Position numbers and translations under genes: made by a program. Source: Brucella pseudogrignonensis (lineage in GTDB: Bacteria; Pseudomonadota; Alphaproteobacteria; Rhizobiales; Rhizobiaceae). Taken from it: a stretch of DNA of 64,000 nt. The stretch's first letter is position 1. Every line of letters begins with the position of its first letter. Location: NCBI RefSeq assembly GCF_032190615.1, contig NZ_JAVLAT010000002.1, forward strand, positions 982,001 to 1,046,000, written 5' to 3'. Below are positions 37,491 to 46,458 of the stretch, one piece after another. A model generated the notes under the pieces. The model did no database searches. It was not told the origin of the DNA and worked only from the letters and a program-made list of their open reading frames with translations.

Positions 37491-38783
37491 ATGTCCGAAC
37501 AACGTATTGCAGCCGATTTCATCGCTGAGCACAATTCCGGCTTTGAGAATGTACAAAAGCGCGACTATCAGGCTCTTGGCGAACAGCTTGCCCGCCGCGG
37601 CATCGAAATTGAAAAAATCACTGAAAAAGTTGCCAAATATTTTGTCGCTGTACCCTCTTGGGGGACAGGAACGGGCGGCACACGCTTTGGCCGTTTTCCC
37701 GGTCGCGGTGAGCCGCGCGGGATTTTCGACAAACTTGACGACTGCTCGGTCATCAACGAACTTTCACGCGCAACGCCGAATGTTTCGCTGCATATTCCGT
37801 GGGATAAGGCTGACCCGAAAAAACTGAAAGCCCATGCGGAAGCACTCGGCCTTGGTTTTGACGCGATGAACTCCAACACGTTCTCGGATTCGGCTGATCA
37901 GCAGCATTCCTATAAATATGGTTCGCTTACCCATGTCGATCCGGCCGTGCGTGCTCAGGCTGTTGAACATAATATTGAGTGTATCGAGATCGGAAATGCG
38001 ATTGGTTCCAAAGCTTTGACCGTCTGGCTTGGCGATGGTTCAAACTTCCCGGGTCAGCAGAATTTCACCCGCGCATTCGAGCGTTATCTGCATTCGATGG
38101 GTGAAATCTATAAGGCTCTTCCCGATGACTGGCGGCTGTTCTCTGAACATAAAATGTATGAGCCAGCCTTCTATTCTACAGTCGTTCAGGATTGGGGCAC
38201 AAATTACCTTATAGCCTCGACCCTTGGTCCAAAGGCGCAATGTCTGGTTGATCTTGGCCACCATGCACCAAACACAAATATTGAAATGATCGTGGCGCGG
38301 TTGATCCAGTTCGGAAAGCTCGGTGGCTTCCATTTCAACGACAGCAAATATGGCGACGACGATCTTGATGCGGGATCGATTGATCCATACCGCCTGTTCC
38401 TTGTTTTCAACGAGCTAGTCGATGCAGATTATCGCGGTGTAAAGGATTTCTATCCTGAACACATGATCGATCAGTCGCATAATGTGACCGACCCGATTGA
38501 AAGCTTGATTTCATCTGCCAATGAAATCCGCCGTGCTTATGCGCAGGCGTTGTTGGTGGATCGGGAAGCGCTGGAAACTTATCAGCAGGAAAACGATGCC
38601 CTGATGGCATCCGATACGCTGAAACGCGCTTATCGGACCGATGTCGAGCCAATTCTGGCCGAAGCGCGTCGTCGTACCGGCGGAGCAATCGAGCCGATTG
38701 CGGCTTATCGCGCCAGCGGCTATCGCGAGAAGGTTGCGAAAGAACGCCCTGAAAGCAAAAGCGACGGCGGTGCGTTCAACTAG
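37491..38783 (+). CDS. rhaI: L-rhamnose isomerase (Rhizobium type)
   Basis: 430-residue metal-dependent aldose-ketose isomerase of the xylose-isomerase-like TIM-barrel fold, converting L-rhamnose to L-rhamnulose. WLGDGSNFPGQ, EHKMYEPAFYSTVVQDWGT and VDLGHHAPNTNIEMIVARL carry the expected metal-binding Glu, Asp and His residues, and GGFHFNDSKYGDDDLDAGSIDPYRLFLVF closes the active site. The length is typical of the Rhizobiales/Pseudomonas RhaI, not the 419-residue E. coli RhaA. GGGAGGA precedes the ATG. Confidence 0.92.
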   Translation: MSEQRIAADFIAEHNSGFENVQKRDYQALGEQLARRGIEIEKITEKVAKYFVAVPSWGTGTGGTRFGRFPGRGEPRGIFDKLDDCSVINELSRATPNVSLHIPWDKADPKKLKAHAEALGLGFDAMNSNTFSDSADQQHSYKYGSLTHVDPAVRAQAVEHNIECIEIGNAIGSKALTVWLGDGSNFPGQQNFTRAFERYLHSMGEIYKALPDDWRLFSEHKMYEPAFYSTVVQDWGTNYLIASTLGPKAQCLVDLGHHAPNTNIEMIVARLIQFGKLGGFHFNDSKYGDDDLDAGSIDPYRLFLVFNELVDADYRGVKDFYPEHMIDQSHNVTDPIESLISSANEIRRAYAQALLVDREALETYQQENDALMASDTLKRAYRTDVEPILAEARRRTGGAIEPIAAYRASGYREKVAKERPESKSDGGAFN

Positions 38784-38810
38784 AGCGCGTTTGATCAGAA
38801 TATTCGTTTT

Positions 38811-38879
38811 AACGCGCATCGCAGAAAAGATGCGCGTTCCAAATGAATGCAGAAAGTTAAAGACAAACTGCATTCATTT
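38811..38879. terminator. Two tandem stem-loops between rhaI and alkB
   Basis: AACGCGCATC/GATGCGCGTT (38811-38820 with 38829-38838) and AAATGAATGCAG/CTGCATTCATTT (38841-38852 with 38868-38879) are perfect 10- and 12-bp stems between two convergent genes. Neither has a strong T-run on the plus strand; on the minus strand the second stem comes right after the alkB stop. They could terminate both genes or be copies of an extragenic repeat. Confidence 0.55.
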
Positions 38880-38883
38880 GAAG

Positions 38884-39522
38884 TTATTTAGCTTTTCTGA
38901 ATGTAAGATTATAGCGATTTCGACCAAGTTGCGGATGTCTTCCATCCTTCAACGGCAGAATGCCATGATAGAAGAGTCGGGATGGTCCACCCCAAACGAC
39001 CACATCGCCGTGGTGCAGCACGAATTTGCGTACTGGATCACTGCGCTGCAATCCGCCGAATTGAAATGTCGCGGGCAGCCCCAGTGACACCGAGACAATC
39101 GGATTTTTGAAATCCTTCTCGTCCTTATCCTGATGCAAAGACATTTTTGCGCCGGGTTCATACCGATTGATGAGACAGGCATCCGGTACGAAATCAGCAT
39201 AACCGGCTTCGTCCGCAGCACTCTCTGCAAGATCACGAAATGCCCCCGGCATTGAAGGCCACGGCTTTTCCGTTTCAGGATCAACGGCGCTGTAACGATA
39301 GCCCTTCCGGTCCGTCACCCAGCCAAAAGACCCGCAATTGGTCATAGCGACTGACATGCGAAATCCGCCTGGCGTCGTCATGTTCCGAAAAGATGCATCA
39401 TTCTCAACGTCTTGCATGGCGTTGAGAATTTCTGCTTCGTTGGCGAGCGCAAATCCCCGTAAAAGAACGGCGCCGTCGGCAAGCTTTTCTCGAGTTTCAA
39501 GCTGGGAAAACAGATCAATCAT
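38884..39522 (-). CDS. alkB: Alpha-ketoglutarate-dependent DNA repair dioxygenase AlkB
   Basis: 212 residues. AlkB removes methyl groups from 1-methyladenine and 3-methylcytosine using Fe(II) and 2-oxoglutarate. The iron ligands SLHQDKD (His130, Asp132) and His186 are in place, together with Arg203 and Arg209 in RNRYNLTFR for 2-oxoglutarate, each one residue away from the E. coli numbering. The length also matches. It is a single gene, without an adjacent ada. Confidence 0.93.
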   Translation of the reverse strand: MIDLFSQLETREKLADGAVLLRGFALANEAEILNAMQDVENDASFRNMTTPGGFRMSVAMTNCGSFGWVTDRKGYRYSAVDPETEKPWPSMPGAFRDLAESAADEAGYADFVPDACLINRYEPGAKMSLHQDKDEKDFKNPIVSVSLGLPATFQFGGLQRSDPVRKFVLHHGDVVVWGGPSRLFYHGILPLKDGRHPQLGRNRYNLTFRKAK

Positions 39523-39623
39523 AACGCCATTCTAACACAAAGCGGCCCAAGAACGTCCCGAAAAATATTTTCATATTATCGCCTCTCTTGACAGAGTCGG
39601 AGACTCGTAACATATAAAGTTAC

Positions 39624-40091
39624 ATGAAAAAAGATAGCAAACTTTCGGGCGTCCTCCACGTCCTCCTTCACATGGCTGAGTATAAAAAGCCCGTGACCTC
39701 CGAAGTCCTCGCAAAAGCGATGGGCACCAATCCCGTTGTCGTGCGTCGCGTCATGAGTGGGCTGCGTGAGCAGGGCTATGTGCGCTCCGAAAAAGGTCAT
39801 GGCGGCGGATGGGAGATCGCTTGCGATCTTAGCAAAGTCACGCTGCATGACATTTACAACGCCATCGGCAAACCGTCGCTGCTTGCGATGAGCAATCGCA
39901 CAGAAATGCCGGGTTGCCTCGTCGAGCAAACCGTCAACGCATCGCTCAACAAGGCGTTCAGCGATGCAGAAGAGCTTCTATTGAAACGTTTTGGCGAAGT
40001 GACACTCGCCATGTTGAGCGCGGATTTTCATCAGCGCGCGATTGAACGCGGCGCAACATTCGACTTGGAGGCAGCCCATGACGCATCATGA
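39624..40091 (+). CDS. Rrf2-family transcriptional regulator
   Basis: 155-residue regulator. The N-terminal winged helix (YKKPVTSEVLAKAMGTNPVVVRRVMSGLREQGYVRSEKGHGGGWEIA) is the Rrf2 type. It lacks the three-cysteine cluster of IscR/NsrR; only Cys67 and Cys98 are present, so a 2Fe-2S cluster is unlikely and a thiol switch is more plausible. It overlaps the following flavoprotein by 14 bases, so the two form one unit and the regulator probably controls it. Confidence 0.85.
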   Translation: MKKDSKLSGVLHVLLHMAEYKKPVTSEVLAKAMGTNPVVVRRVMSGLREQGYVRSEKGHGGGWEIACDLSKVTLHDIYNAIGKPSLLAMSNRTEMPGCLVEQTVNASLNKAFSDAEELLLKRFGEVTLAMLSADFHQRAIERGATFDLEAAHDAS

Positions 40092-40974
40092 TGTGATTAT
40101 TATCGGTGGCAGCTTTGCCGGACTTTCGGCGGCAACCTATGTGGCACGCGGCAGGCGTTCGGTTCGCGTGATCGATACAGGCAAGCCACGCAACCGCTTT
40201 GCCGAACACTCACATGGTTTCTTCGCTCAGGATGGAAGCAGTCCGGCAGCGATGCTCGGAACGGCAAAAGAGCAGGTTAAGGCCTATCCGACTGTAAGCG
40301 TAACCGAGGAGAAAGCTGTAAACGGAACCGGGCATATTGATGATTTTTCGATTGAACTTAATACAGGCGAAGTCGTCAGCGGGCGCAGACTGATCTTTGC
40401 CTTCGGCATTTCTGACGTTTTGCCAGATTTACCGGGGTTGGCTGAACGCTGGGGCAAATCGGTTATTCATTGCCCTTATTGCCATGGCTACGAGTTCAGC
40501 GGCAAAAGACTCGGCGTGTTGAACCTTTCGCCGATGTCGTCTCATCAAGCCATGCTTATCTCCGAATGGGGACCGACCACATTCTATCTGAATGGCGGTG
40601 AAGAGCCTGATGCTGCAACTTTGGCAGAACTCGAAAAGCGTGGCGTCACGATTGAAGCAAAACCAGTCGCAGGCATAAGAGGTGAGGGAACATCCATCTC
40701 CGAGATCGAACTTGCTGACGGTCGCCTGTTGCAAGTTGACGCATTATTCATTGGACCATCCAACCGCCTGAACAGCCCGCTTGCTGAGCAACTCGGCTGC
40801 ACATTGGAAGACATGCCGCTTGGAAAAGCCATCAAAACTGATGAGATGAAAGCGACAAGCATTCAGGGTATCTATGCCGCCGGCGACATTTCAAGGGGCG
40901 CACATAGTGTTGCATGGTCCGTTGCAGATGGAGTTTCCGCTGGCGTTTCCGCCCATCGGTCTTTGGTATTTTAG
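40078..40974 (+). CDS. Thioredoxin-reductase-like FAD/NAD(P) oxidoreductase
   Basis: 298 residues with the FAD loop IIGGSFAGLSAA (residues 8-19) and C-terminal GIYAAGDISRGAHSVAWSVADG, as in thioredoxin reductases. The redox pair is Cys132 and Cys135 in HCPYCHGYE, not the CATC of classical TrxB, and the second NADP loop, expected in LGVLNLSPMSSHQAM, is degenerate (GxGxxA is missing). It may reduce a different partner or not use NADPH in the normal way. Start at 40078 after GGAGG, overlapping the Rrf2 gene. Confidence 0.82.
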   Translation: MTHHDVIIIGGSFAGLSAATYVARGRRSVRVIDTGKPRNRFAEHSHGFFAQDGSSPAAMLGTAKEQVKAYPTVSVTEEKAVNGTGHIDDFSIELNTGEVVSGRRLIFAFGISDVLPDLPGLAERWGKSVIHCPYCHGYEFSGKRLGVLNLSPMSSHQAMLISEWGPTTFYLNGGEEPDAATLAELEKRGVTIEAKPVAGIRGEGTSISEIELADGRLLQVDALFIGPSNRLNSPLAEQLGCTLEDMPLGKAIKTDEMKATSIQGIYAAGDISRGAHSVAWSVADGVSAGVSAHRSLVF

Positions 40975-40993
40975 ATTTATATCGCTTTATAAG

Positions 40994-41018
40994 AAAACGG
41001 GGCCAAAGCCCCGTTTTT
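40994..41018. terminator. Bidirectional intrinsic terminator
   Basis: AAAACGGGGC and GCCCCGTTTT form a perfect 10-bp stem with a CAAA loop and a T-run on both strands. It separates the convergent flavoprotein and oligopeptide ATPase genes. Confidence 0.92.
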
Positions 41019-41025
41019 ATTTAAT

Positions 41026-42636
41026 TTAGTCGTTTGTACCAAACCGCTCTTCGCTCAGCGCCGCGGCCATGAGCGCCTTCGTATAATCCTCATAGGGGTT
41101 ATCGAAAACCTGTTCTGTATCACCTTGTTCGACAATCTTTCCGTTCTTCATAACAATCACATAGTCGGACACGGCACGTACCACCGCCATGTCGTGACTG
41201 ATGAAAAGATAGGAAAGCCCGTGTTCCTTCTGCAGATCACGCAAGAGCGTAACGATCTGCTTCTGCACAGAACGATCCAGCGCACTGGTCGGCTCATCAA
41301 GCACGATCACCTTTGGTTTCAGGATCATCGTACGTGCGATGGCGATACGCTGGCGCTGGCCACCTGAGAACTCGTGCGGGTAGCGATTACGCATCGCCGG
41401 GTCCATGCCGACTTCACGAAGCGCTTCCTGTGCACGGCGATCCCGTTCCTTTGCCGAAAGGTTCGGCTCATGAATAAACAGACCTTCGGTAATGATCCGG
41501 CCGACGGTCATACGCGGGCTAAGCGATCCGAATGGATCCTGAAAAACCAGCTGAAGCTCACGGCGCTTGGGTCGCATATCTTGAGGATTAGTGGGTAACT
41601 CCTTACCCAAATAAGCGATCCGACCTTCCGATGCGAGAAGTCGCAGAATGGCACGGCCAAGTGTCGATTTGCCTGAACCGGATTCACCAACAATCCCGAT
41701 GGTCTGACCTTCCTTCAAGGTCAGAGAGACATCATTTACCGCCGTCATGTAGGTGGCAGCACCAAGCCAGGGCTTATTGATAAGGAAGTTCACCTTCACA
41801 TTATCAGCACGGATAAGGACCGGCGCTTCTGCGGGTGGTGACAGCTTTTCGCCTTCCGGCTCTGCATCAAGCAGCATCTTCGTATAGGGATGCTCTGGCT
41901 CGGTAAAAAGCTTTTCGGTCTCGTTGGTTTCCACCACTTCACCTGAACGCATCACATAGACACGGTCGGCAAAGCGACGCACAATACCAAGGTCATGGGT
42001 AATGAACACAACCGCCATCCCCAGCCGCTGCTGAAGATCAGCCAGCAGGTCGAGAATTTGCGCCTGAATGGTGACATCGAGTGCGGTTGTCGGCTCATCG
42101 GCAATGAGAATATCCGGCTCATTAGCCAGCGCCATGGCAATCATCACGCGCTGACGCTGCCCACCTGAAAGCTCGTAAGGGTAGCTATCAATACGGCGTT
42201 CCGGTTCAGGAATACCGACCAGCTTCAGCAATTCCAGAATACGTGGCCGCGCCTGCTTCTTGCTCAATCCGCGGTGATAGCGCAGAGGTTCAGCCAGCTG
42301 ATCGCCAATCCGATAAAGTGGATCAAGTGACGTCATCGGCTCCTGAAAGATCATGGTGATCTTAGCACCACGGATTTTGTTCAGCGCCTTATCGGACATG
42401 CCGATAAGATCCTGACCGCGATACAGCGCCTGTCCAGTCGCTTTACCGTTTTGTGCCAGTAATCCCATCATCGCCATGGTGGTCTGGCTTTTGCCAGAAC
42501 CGGATTCACCAACGATTGCGATTGTTTCACCAGCTTTGACATCGAGATTGATGCCGCGCACAGCATCAACCGGACCGTCATGCGTGTCGAAAGTGACGCG
42601 AAGATCGCGAACGCTCAGAATGTTTTCTTTTGTCAT
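41026..42636 (-). CDS. oppDF: Oligopeptide ABC transporter, fused double ATPase
   Basis: About 536 residues joining an OppD-like and an OppF-like ATPase in one chain. The first half has Walker A GESGSGKSQ (about 39-47) and Walker B PDILIADEPTTALD, the second has GESGSGKST (about 316) and VIVLDEPTSALD, and each carries an LSGGQRQR or FSGGQRQR signature. It powers uptake through the permeases upstream. The frame extends to 42681, but the ATG at 42636 (MTKENILSVRDL) immediately after the oppC stop is the natural start. Last gene of the operon. Confidence 0.9.
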   Translation of the reverse strand: MTKENILSVRDLRVTFDTHDGPVDAVRGINLDVKAGETIAIVGESGSGKSQTTMAMMGLLAQNGKATGQALYRGQDLIGMSDKALNKIRGAKITMIFQEPMTSLDPLYRIGDQLAEPLRYHRGLSKKQARPRILELLKLVGIPEPERRIDSYPYELSGGQRQRVMIAMALANEPDILIADEPTTALDVTIQAQILDLLADLQQRLGMAVVFITHDLGIVRRFADRVYVMRSGEVVETNETEKLFTEPEHPYTKMLLDAEPEGEKLSPPAEAPVLIRADNVKVNFLINKPWLGAATYMTAVNDVSLTLKEGQTIGIVGESGSGKSTLGRAILRLLASEGRIAYLGKELPTNPQDMRPKRRELQLVFQDPFGSLSPRMTVGRIITEGLFIHEPNLSAKERDRRAQEALREVGMDPAMRNRYPHEFSGGQRQRIAIARTMILKPKVIVLDEPTSALDRSVQKQIVTLLRDLQKEHGLSYLFISHDMAVVRAVSDYVIVMKNGKIVEQGDTEQVFDNPYEDYTKALMAAALSEERFGTND

Positions 42637-42637
42637 C

Positions 42638-43774
42638 TCAGCGATCCTTCGGGTCAAGACTGTCGCGCAGGCCGTCGCCAAGGAAGTTCAGCGCAAACAG
42701 GATGATGGTGAGGGTAGCGGCAGGCCAGATCAATTGCCAGCTTGCGCCGCGCATGTTCTGAGCGCCTTCCGAGATGAGAAGGCCGAGCGAGGTGAGGGGA
42801 TCCTGCACGCCCAGACCGAGGAATGAAAGAAGGCTTTCAAGCAGAATGGCCTTTGGCACCAGAAGCGTCACAAAGACAATAACCGGCCCCAAAGCATTCG
42901 GGATAATATGGCGGGTGATGACGCCGCGACGGGTTGCGCCGAGCGCTTCTGCCGCCTGCACAAATTCCTGCCGTTTGAGGCTCAATGTTTGTCCACGCAC
43001 GATGCGCGCCATATCCAGCCATTCGGTTGCACCAATGGCAATGAAGATGATGAAGATCGACCTCCCGAAGAAGACGAGCATCAATATGACGAAGAAGATG
43101 AAGGGCAGGGAATAGAGAATATCGACAAGCCGCATCATGATGTTGTCGGCACGGCCACCGAGATAACCCGAAATAGCGCCATAACCAACGCCAAGTACCA
43201 AAGCCATGGCTGAAGCCAGCAAGCCGATCGCCAATGACATGCGCACACCGATGAAGATGCGGGTCATGAGATCGCGGCCAAGATTATCTGTACCGAGCAC
43301 AAAATAGTTGCGCGCGACATTCAATGTCAGCTTACCACTCAAACCATCAGCAGCAAGTTCGATCTTCGGATTACTGAACAGGTCCGAGCGCTGGAAGTAG
43401 CGAAGAACACGCTCATCGGTAGGGCGTTGCGCTGTAAAATCGACAACAACATCGTTGCCTGTTAATTCGGGTTCATTGGTCGGCTGAAGTCTTGCACGAG
43501 CCAGTTCGCGCTCTAGTCCCGGCATGATCGTGTCAGCGCGCGGATAGGCTTCCAGACTTGGAGCCACGCGGACAAACTGCGGATAGATCTTGTCATAGGG
43601 ATGCGGGCTAAGCATCGGCCCGAAGATACCGACAAGTGCAAGCACGATCAGCACGATAGCACTTGTGACAGCGGCCTTGTTCTTGCGCAGGCGGAGCCAT
43701 GCATCCTGCCAGAGCGAACGGCTCTGCACTGAACCAAGCTTTTCCGTTTCAACGGCTGCAGTAAAATCAGTCAT
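42638..43774 (-). CDS. oppC: Oligopeptide ABC transporter permease OppC
   Basis: Inner-membrane permease of about 378 residues, longer than E. coli OppC because of a soluble insert after the first helix (residues about 60-150) typical of OppC/DppC/YejE-type proteins. The permease signature EALGATRRGVITRHIIPNALGPVIV lies near 280-305. The start is set at the ATG at 43774, overlapping the oppB stop by eight bases; an open frame continues to 43855. Confidence 0.9.
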   Translation of the reverse strand: MTDFTAAVETEKLGSVQSRSLWQDAWLRLRKNKAAVTSAIVLIVLALVGIFGPMLSPHPYDKIYPQFVRVAPSLEAYPRADTIMPGLERELARARLQPTNEPELTGNDVVVDFTAQRPTDERVLRYFQRSDLFSNPKIELAADGLSGKLTLNVARNYFVLGTDNLGRDLMTRIFIGVRMSLAIGLLASAMALVLGVGYGAISGYLGGRADNIMMRLVDILYSLPFIFFVILMLVFFGRSIFIIFIAIGATEWLDMARIVRGQTLSLKRQEFVQAAEALGATRRGVITRHIIPNALGPVIVFVTLLVPKAILLESLLSFLGLGVQDPLTSLGLLISEGAQNMRGASWQLIWPAATLTIILFALNFLGDGLRDSLDPKDR

Positions 43775-44690
43775 AGCGCACCCTCGGATCAAGCCATGCA
43801 TAAAGAAGGTCGACGATGAGATTGAACACCACGACGAAAACGGAAATGACAACAACGGTTCCCATCACCATCGTATAATCGCGGCTCAACGCGCCTTGCA
43901 CGAAGTAACGGCCAATGCCGGGGATACCGAAGATGGTTTCAACCACAACCGAGCCAGTAAGGAGGGCAGCAGCTGTCGGCCCCAGATAGGAAACAGCTGG
44001 CAACATGGCTGCACGCAAAGCATGAACGCCAACGACCACGCGCGCGGGCAGGCCGTAAGCGCGAGCAGTCCGAACGTGATTGGCACGCAAGGCTTCAATA
44101 GTTGCGCCGCGCACGAGGCGCGCAATAACGCCAACCTGCGGCAGCGCCAAAGTCAGCACTGGCAATATCCAATAAAGGATATTAGCTGAGGACCAGCCAC
44201 CCGCCGGCACCCATCCGAGGATGACGCCGAAAAGAAGGCTCAGAAGAGGGGCAACAACAAAATTCGGTGTTGTAATGCCAAAAGTGGCGAGCGCTACAAC
44301 GAAATAATCAATCGGAGAATTCTGTTTCAGTGCCGCGATTGTACCGAGAAAAGTTCCGATAATCGCAGCCAGACTAAGGGCCAGCGCACCAAGCATGATC
44401 GAAACCGGAAGGCCGGAAGCGAACAAGTCATTGACGGTGAAGTCGCGGCGCGTGAAGCTTGGGCCAAGATCACCGCGCAACAGATTGCCCAGATAAATCA
44501 GATACTGCTGCCAAAGCGGCGCATCCATATTGTAGGCTTTCTTGAGGTTTTCGAGGATCAGCGGATCAATCGGGCGCTCAAGGTCGAAAGGACCACCCGG
44601 CGCAAGCCGGATAAGGAAGAAAGTCAGTGTGACGATGATAAAGATAGTTGGTATTGCACTACCCAATCGTCGGAGCGTGTAGCCCAGCAT
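43767..44690 (-). CDS. oppB: Oligopeptide ABC transporter permease OppB
   Basis: 307-residue permease with six helices. The N-terminal MLGYTLRRLGSAIPTIFIIVTLTFFLIRLAPGGPFD is the hallmark of OppB/DppB, and ARAYGLPARVVVGVHALRAAMLPAVSYLG carries the ATPase-contacting EAA-like loop. It sits 74 bases after the nearer binding protein. Confidence 0.92.
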   Translation of the reverse strand: MLGYTLRRLGSAIPTIFIIVTLTFFLIRLAPGGPFDLERPIDPLILENLKKAYNMDAPLWQQYLIYLGNLLRGDLGPSFTRRDFTVNDLFASGLPVSIMLGALALSLAAIIGTFLGTIAALKQNSPIDYFVVALATFGITTPNFVVAPLLSLLFGVILGWVPAGGWSSANILYWILPVLTLALPQVGVIARLVRGATIEALRANHVRTARAYGLPARVVVGVHALRAAMLPAVSYLGPTAAALLTGSVVVETIFGIPGIGRYFVQGALSRDYTMVMGTVVVISVFVVVFNLIVDLLYAWLDPRVRYD

Positions 44691-44764
44691 TTTTATTTCC
44701 CTTCTTTGCCGGAACGCTCAAAAAGCGACCCGGCAAATCCCACTAAGGGCGTTCCTGTTTTTGT

Positions 44765-46342
44765 TTAGCCTTTTATCGACAGCCAGTGTGTGGCGTGCGA
44801 ATTCATCAGGTTGTCGTCGTAGCCTTTGACTTTGTCGGCAACCAATGCGGTAGATGAATAGTAGAGCAGAGGAATAGCAGCCCCATCTTGAAGCAAAATC
44901 TTCTCTGCATTGGTGAGGATTTTCGCCCGTTCACCCAAATCTGCTGTGATGGCTGATTTCATCATCAGCGCGTCATAGTCCTTGTTCGACCATTGCGCGT
45001 AGTTGAAGTAGCTGTCGCTCGTGAAGAGTGACAGAAACGAGTTCGGATCATTGTAATCCCCAACCCAGCCATCGCGTGCGATATCGAACATGCCTTTTTG
45101 CTCAAGATAATTGAAATAGGTCGTGCCATCGACTTCGTCGAGCGTGGCATTGATACCAATATCCTTGAGCATGTCGGCAATCGCCGCCATCGTGTTCTTG
45201 TGATTTTCCGACGTGCTATACCTCAGCACGATCGATAGACTACCAGGTGTGATACCGGCATCTGCCAGCAGCTTTTTTGCCTTGTCTTCGCGATCAAGAA
45301 TGTCTTCTTTGGCGTAGCTTAGCTGTGGTCCGTCTTTGACGTAATTATTGATGCCGGGAGGCACCATCGAGCTGGCAGGGAGCATTGTACCGCGCCAGAC
45401 TTCCTGTGCCAGAAAATCACGATCAATCGTCATTCCAATCGCTTGTCTGACACGAGGGTCGCGCAACTTGCTGGAAGGCTCACCTTTGATATCGATGTAA
45501 TAAATGCCCAGCAGCGGCGCCTGATGAAACCATTTACCGAGGTTCTGTTTCACATAGTCCATCTGTTCAGCGGCAACATCAGAGCAGATATCAACTTCTT
45601 TCGCCTCAAACCGGCGCATACAGCTGGAACGGTCCTGAAACGGTATCCAGTTCACCTGATCAATCTGAACATGCTCCGCATCCCAATAATAGGGATTTTT
45701 CTTCATAACGATCTTGTCGTTCGGATTGAAACTGACAAGCTCATAAGCACCATTGCTGACCATATGGCCTGGCTGGCTAAACTTTGACCCGAATTCCTTT
45801 ACGGCTTTCGGATTGACCGGAAATCCGGTGTTATGGGTCAATAATTCAATGAAATATGGAGTAGGGGCGTTGAGCGTGATCTGGAGGGTTTTGTCGTCCA
45901 GTGCCTTCACGCCAAGCTGATCAACGGACATATGGCCAGTCGCGATCTGCTCGGAGTTTTTGATTGAATAAAAGACACTGGCATAACCCGCAGCCGTCTT
46001 AGGGTCCATCAGGCGGCGAAATGAAAACTCGAAATCGCCTGCGGTTACTGGATCGCCATTCGACCATTTGGCATTGTCGCGCATGTGAAAAGTATAGGTG
46101 AGGCCATCGGGCGAAATTTCCCATGATGTCGCCGCACCGGGAACTGCTCTGCCGTGGCTATCCTGCGCGACCAGTCCCTCATAAAGATCTTTTAAAACGC
46201 GGTCTTCCTGAACTGTAGTGGTGAGCTGCTGATCCAGCGTTGAAGGATCCATATCATTGCCACGGTTAAGCACAATTGCAGCAGACGCGGCGCTACCAAG
46301 CGAAATCAGGCAAACGCCTGCCAATAAAATTTCGCGAACCAT
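44765..46342 (-). CDS. oppA: Oligopeptide-binding periplasmic protein (copy 1)
   Basis: SBP_bac_5 family binding protein, about 525 residues with signal peptide MVREILLAGVCLISLGSAASAA. It is closely similar along its full length to the protein encoded immediately upstream. The frame runs to 46381, but the ATG at 46342 begins the signal peptide and has GGGAG eight bases upstream. Contains NRGNDMDPSTLDQQL and the FNYAQWSNKDYDALM region of peptide-binding OppA-type proteins. It probably shares the permeases with copy 2 while differing in ligand. Confidence 0.9.
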   Translation of the reverse strand: MVREILLAGVCLISLGSAASAAIVLNRGNDMDPSTLDQQLTTTVQEDRVLKDLYEGLVAQDSHGRAVPGAATSWEISPDGLTYTFHMRDNAKWSNGDPVTAGDFEFSFRRLMDPKTAAGYASVFYSIKNSEQIATGHMSVDQLGVKALDDKTLQITLNAPTPYFIELLTHNTGFPVNPKAVKEFGSKFSQPGHMVSNGAYELVSFNPNDKIVMKKNPYYWDAEHVQIDQVNWIPFQDRSSCMRRFEAKEVDICSDVAAEQMDYVKQNLGKWFHQAPLLGIYYIDIKGEPSSKLRDPRVRQAIGMTIDRDFLAQEVWRGTMLPASSMVPPGINNYVKDGPQLSYAKEDILDREDKAKKLLADAGITPGSLSIVLRYSTSENHKNTMAAIADMLKDIGINATLDEVDGTTYFNYLEQKGMFDIARDGWVGDYNDPNSFLSLFTSDSYFNYAQWSNKDYDALMMKSAITADLGERAKILTNAEKILLQDGAAIPLLYYSSTALVADKVKGYDDNLMNSHATHWLSIKG

Positions 46343-46410
46343 CGTGAAACTCCCATAAGTCTTAAAAAATATCTGTCCCATGAAAAGAGGGACCCTCCGA
46401 CCCTCCCAGG

Positions 46411-46447
46411 TCGAAAGAAAAAGGGGCCGCGCCCAAAGGCGCAGCCC
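46411..46447 (-). terminator. Terminator between the tandem oppA genes
   Basis: GGGCCGCGCC and GGCGCAGCCC pair with one mismatch around a CAAA loop. On the minus strand the stem is followed by TTTTTCTTTC. It lies 11 bases past the stop of the upstream oppA and should attenuate read-through to the rest of the operon, giving an excess of that binding protein. Confidence 0.8.
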
Positions 46448-46458
46448 GAACTGAAAAT

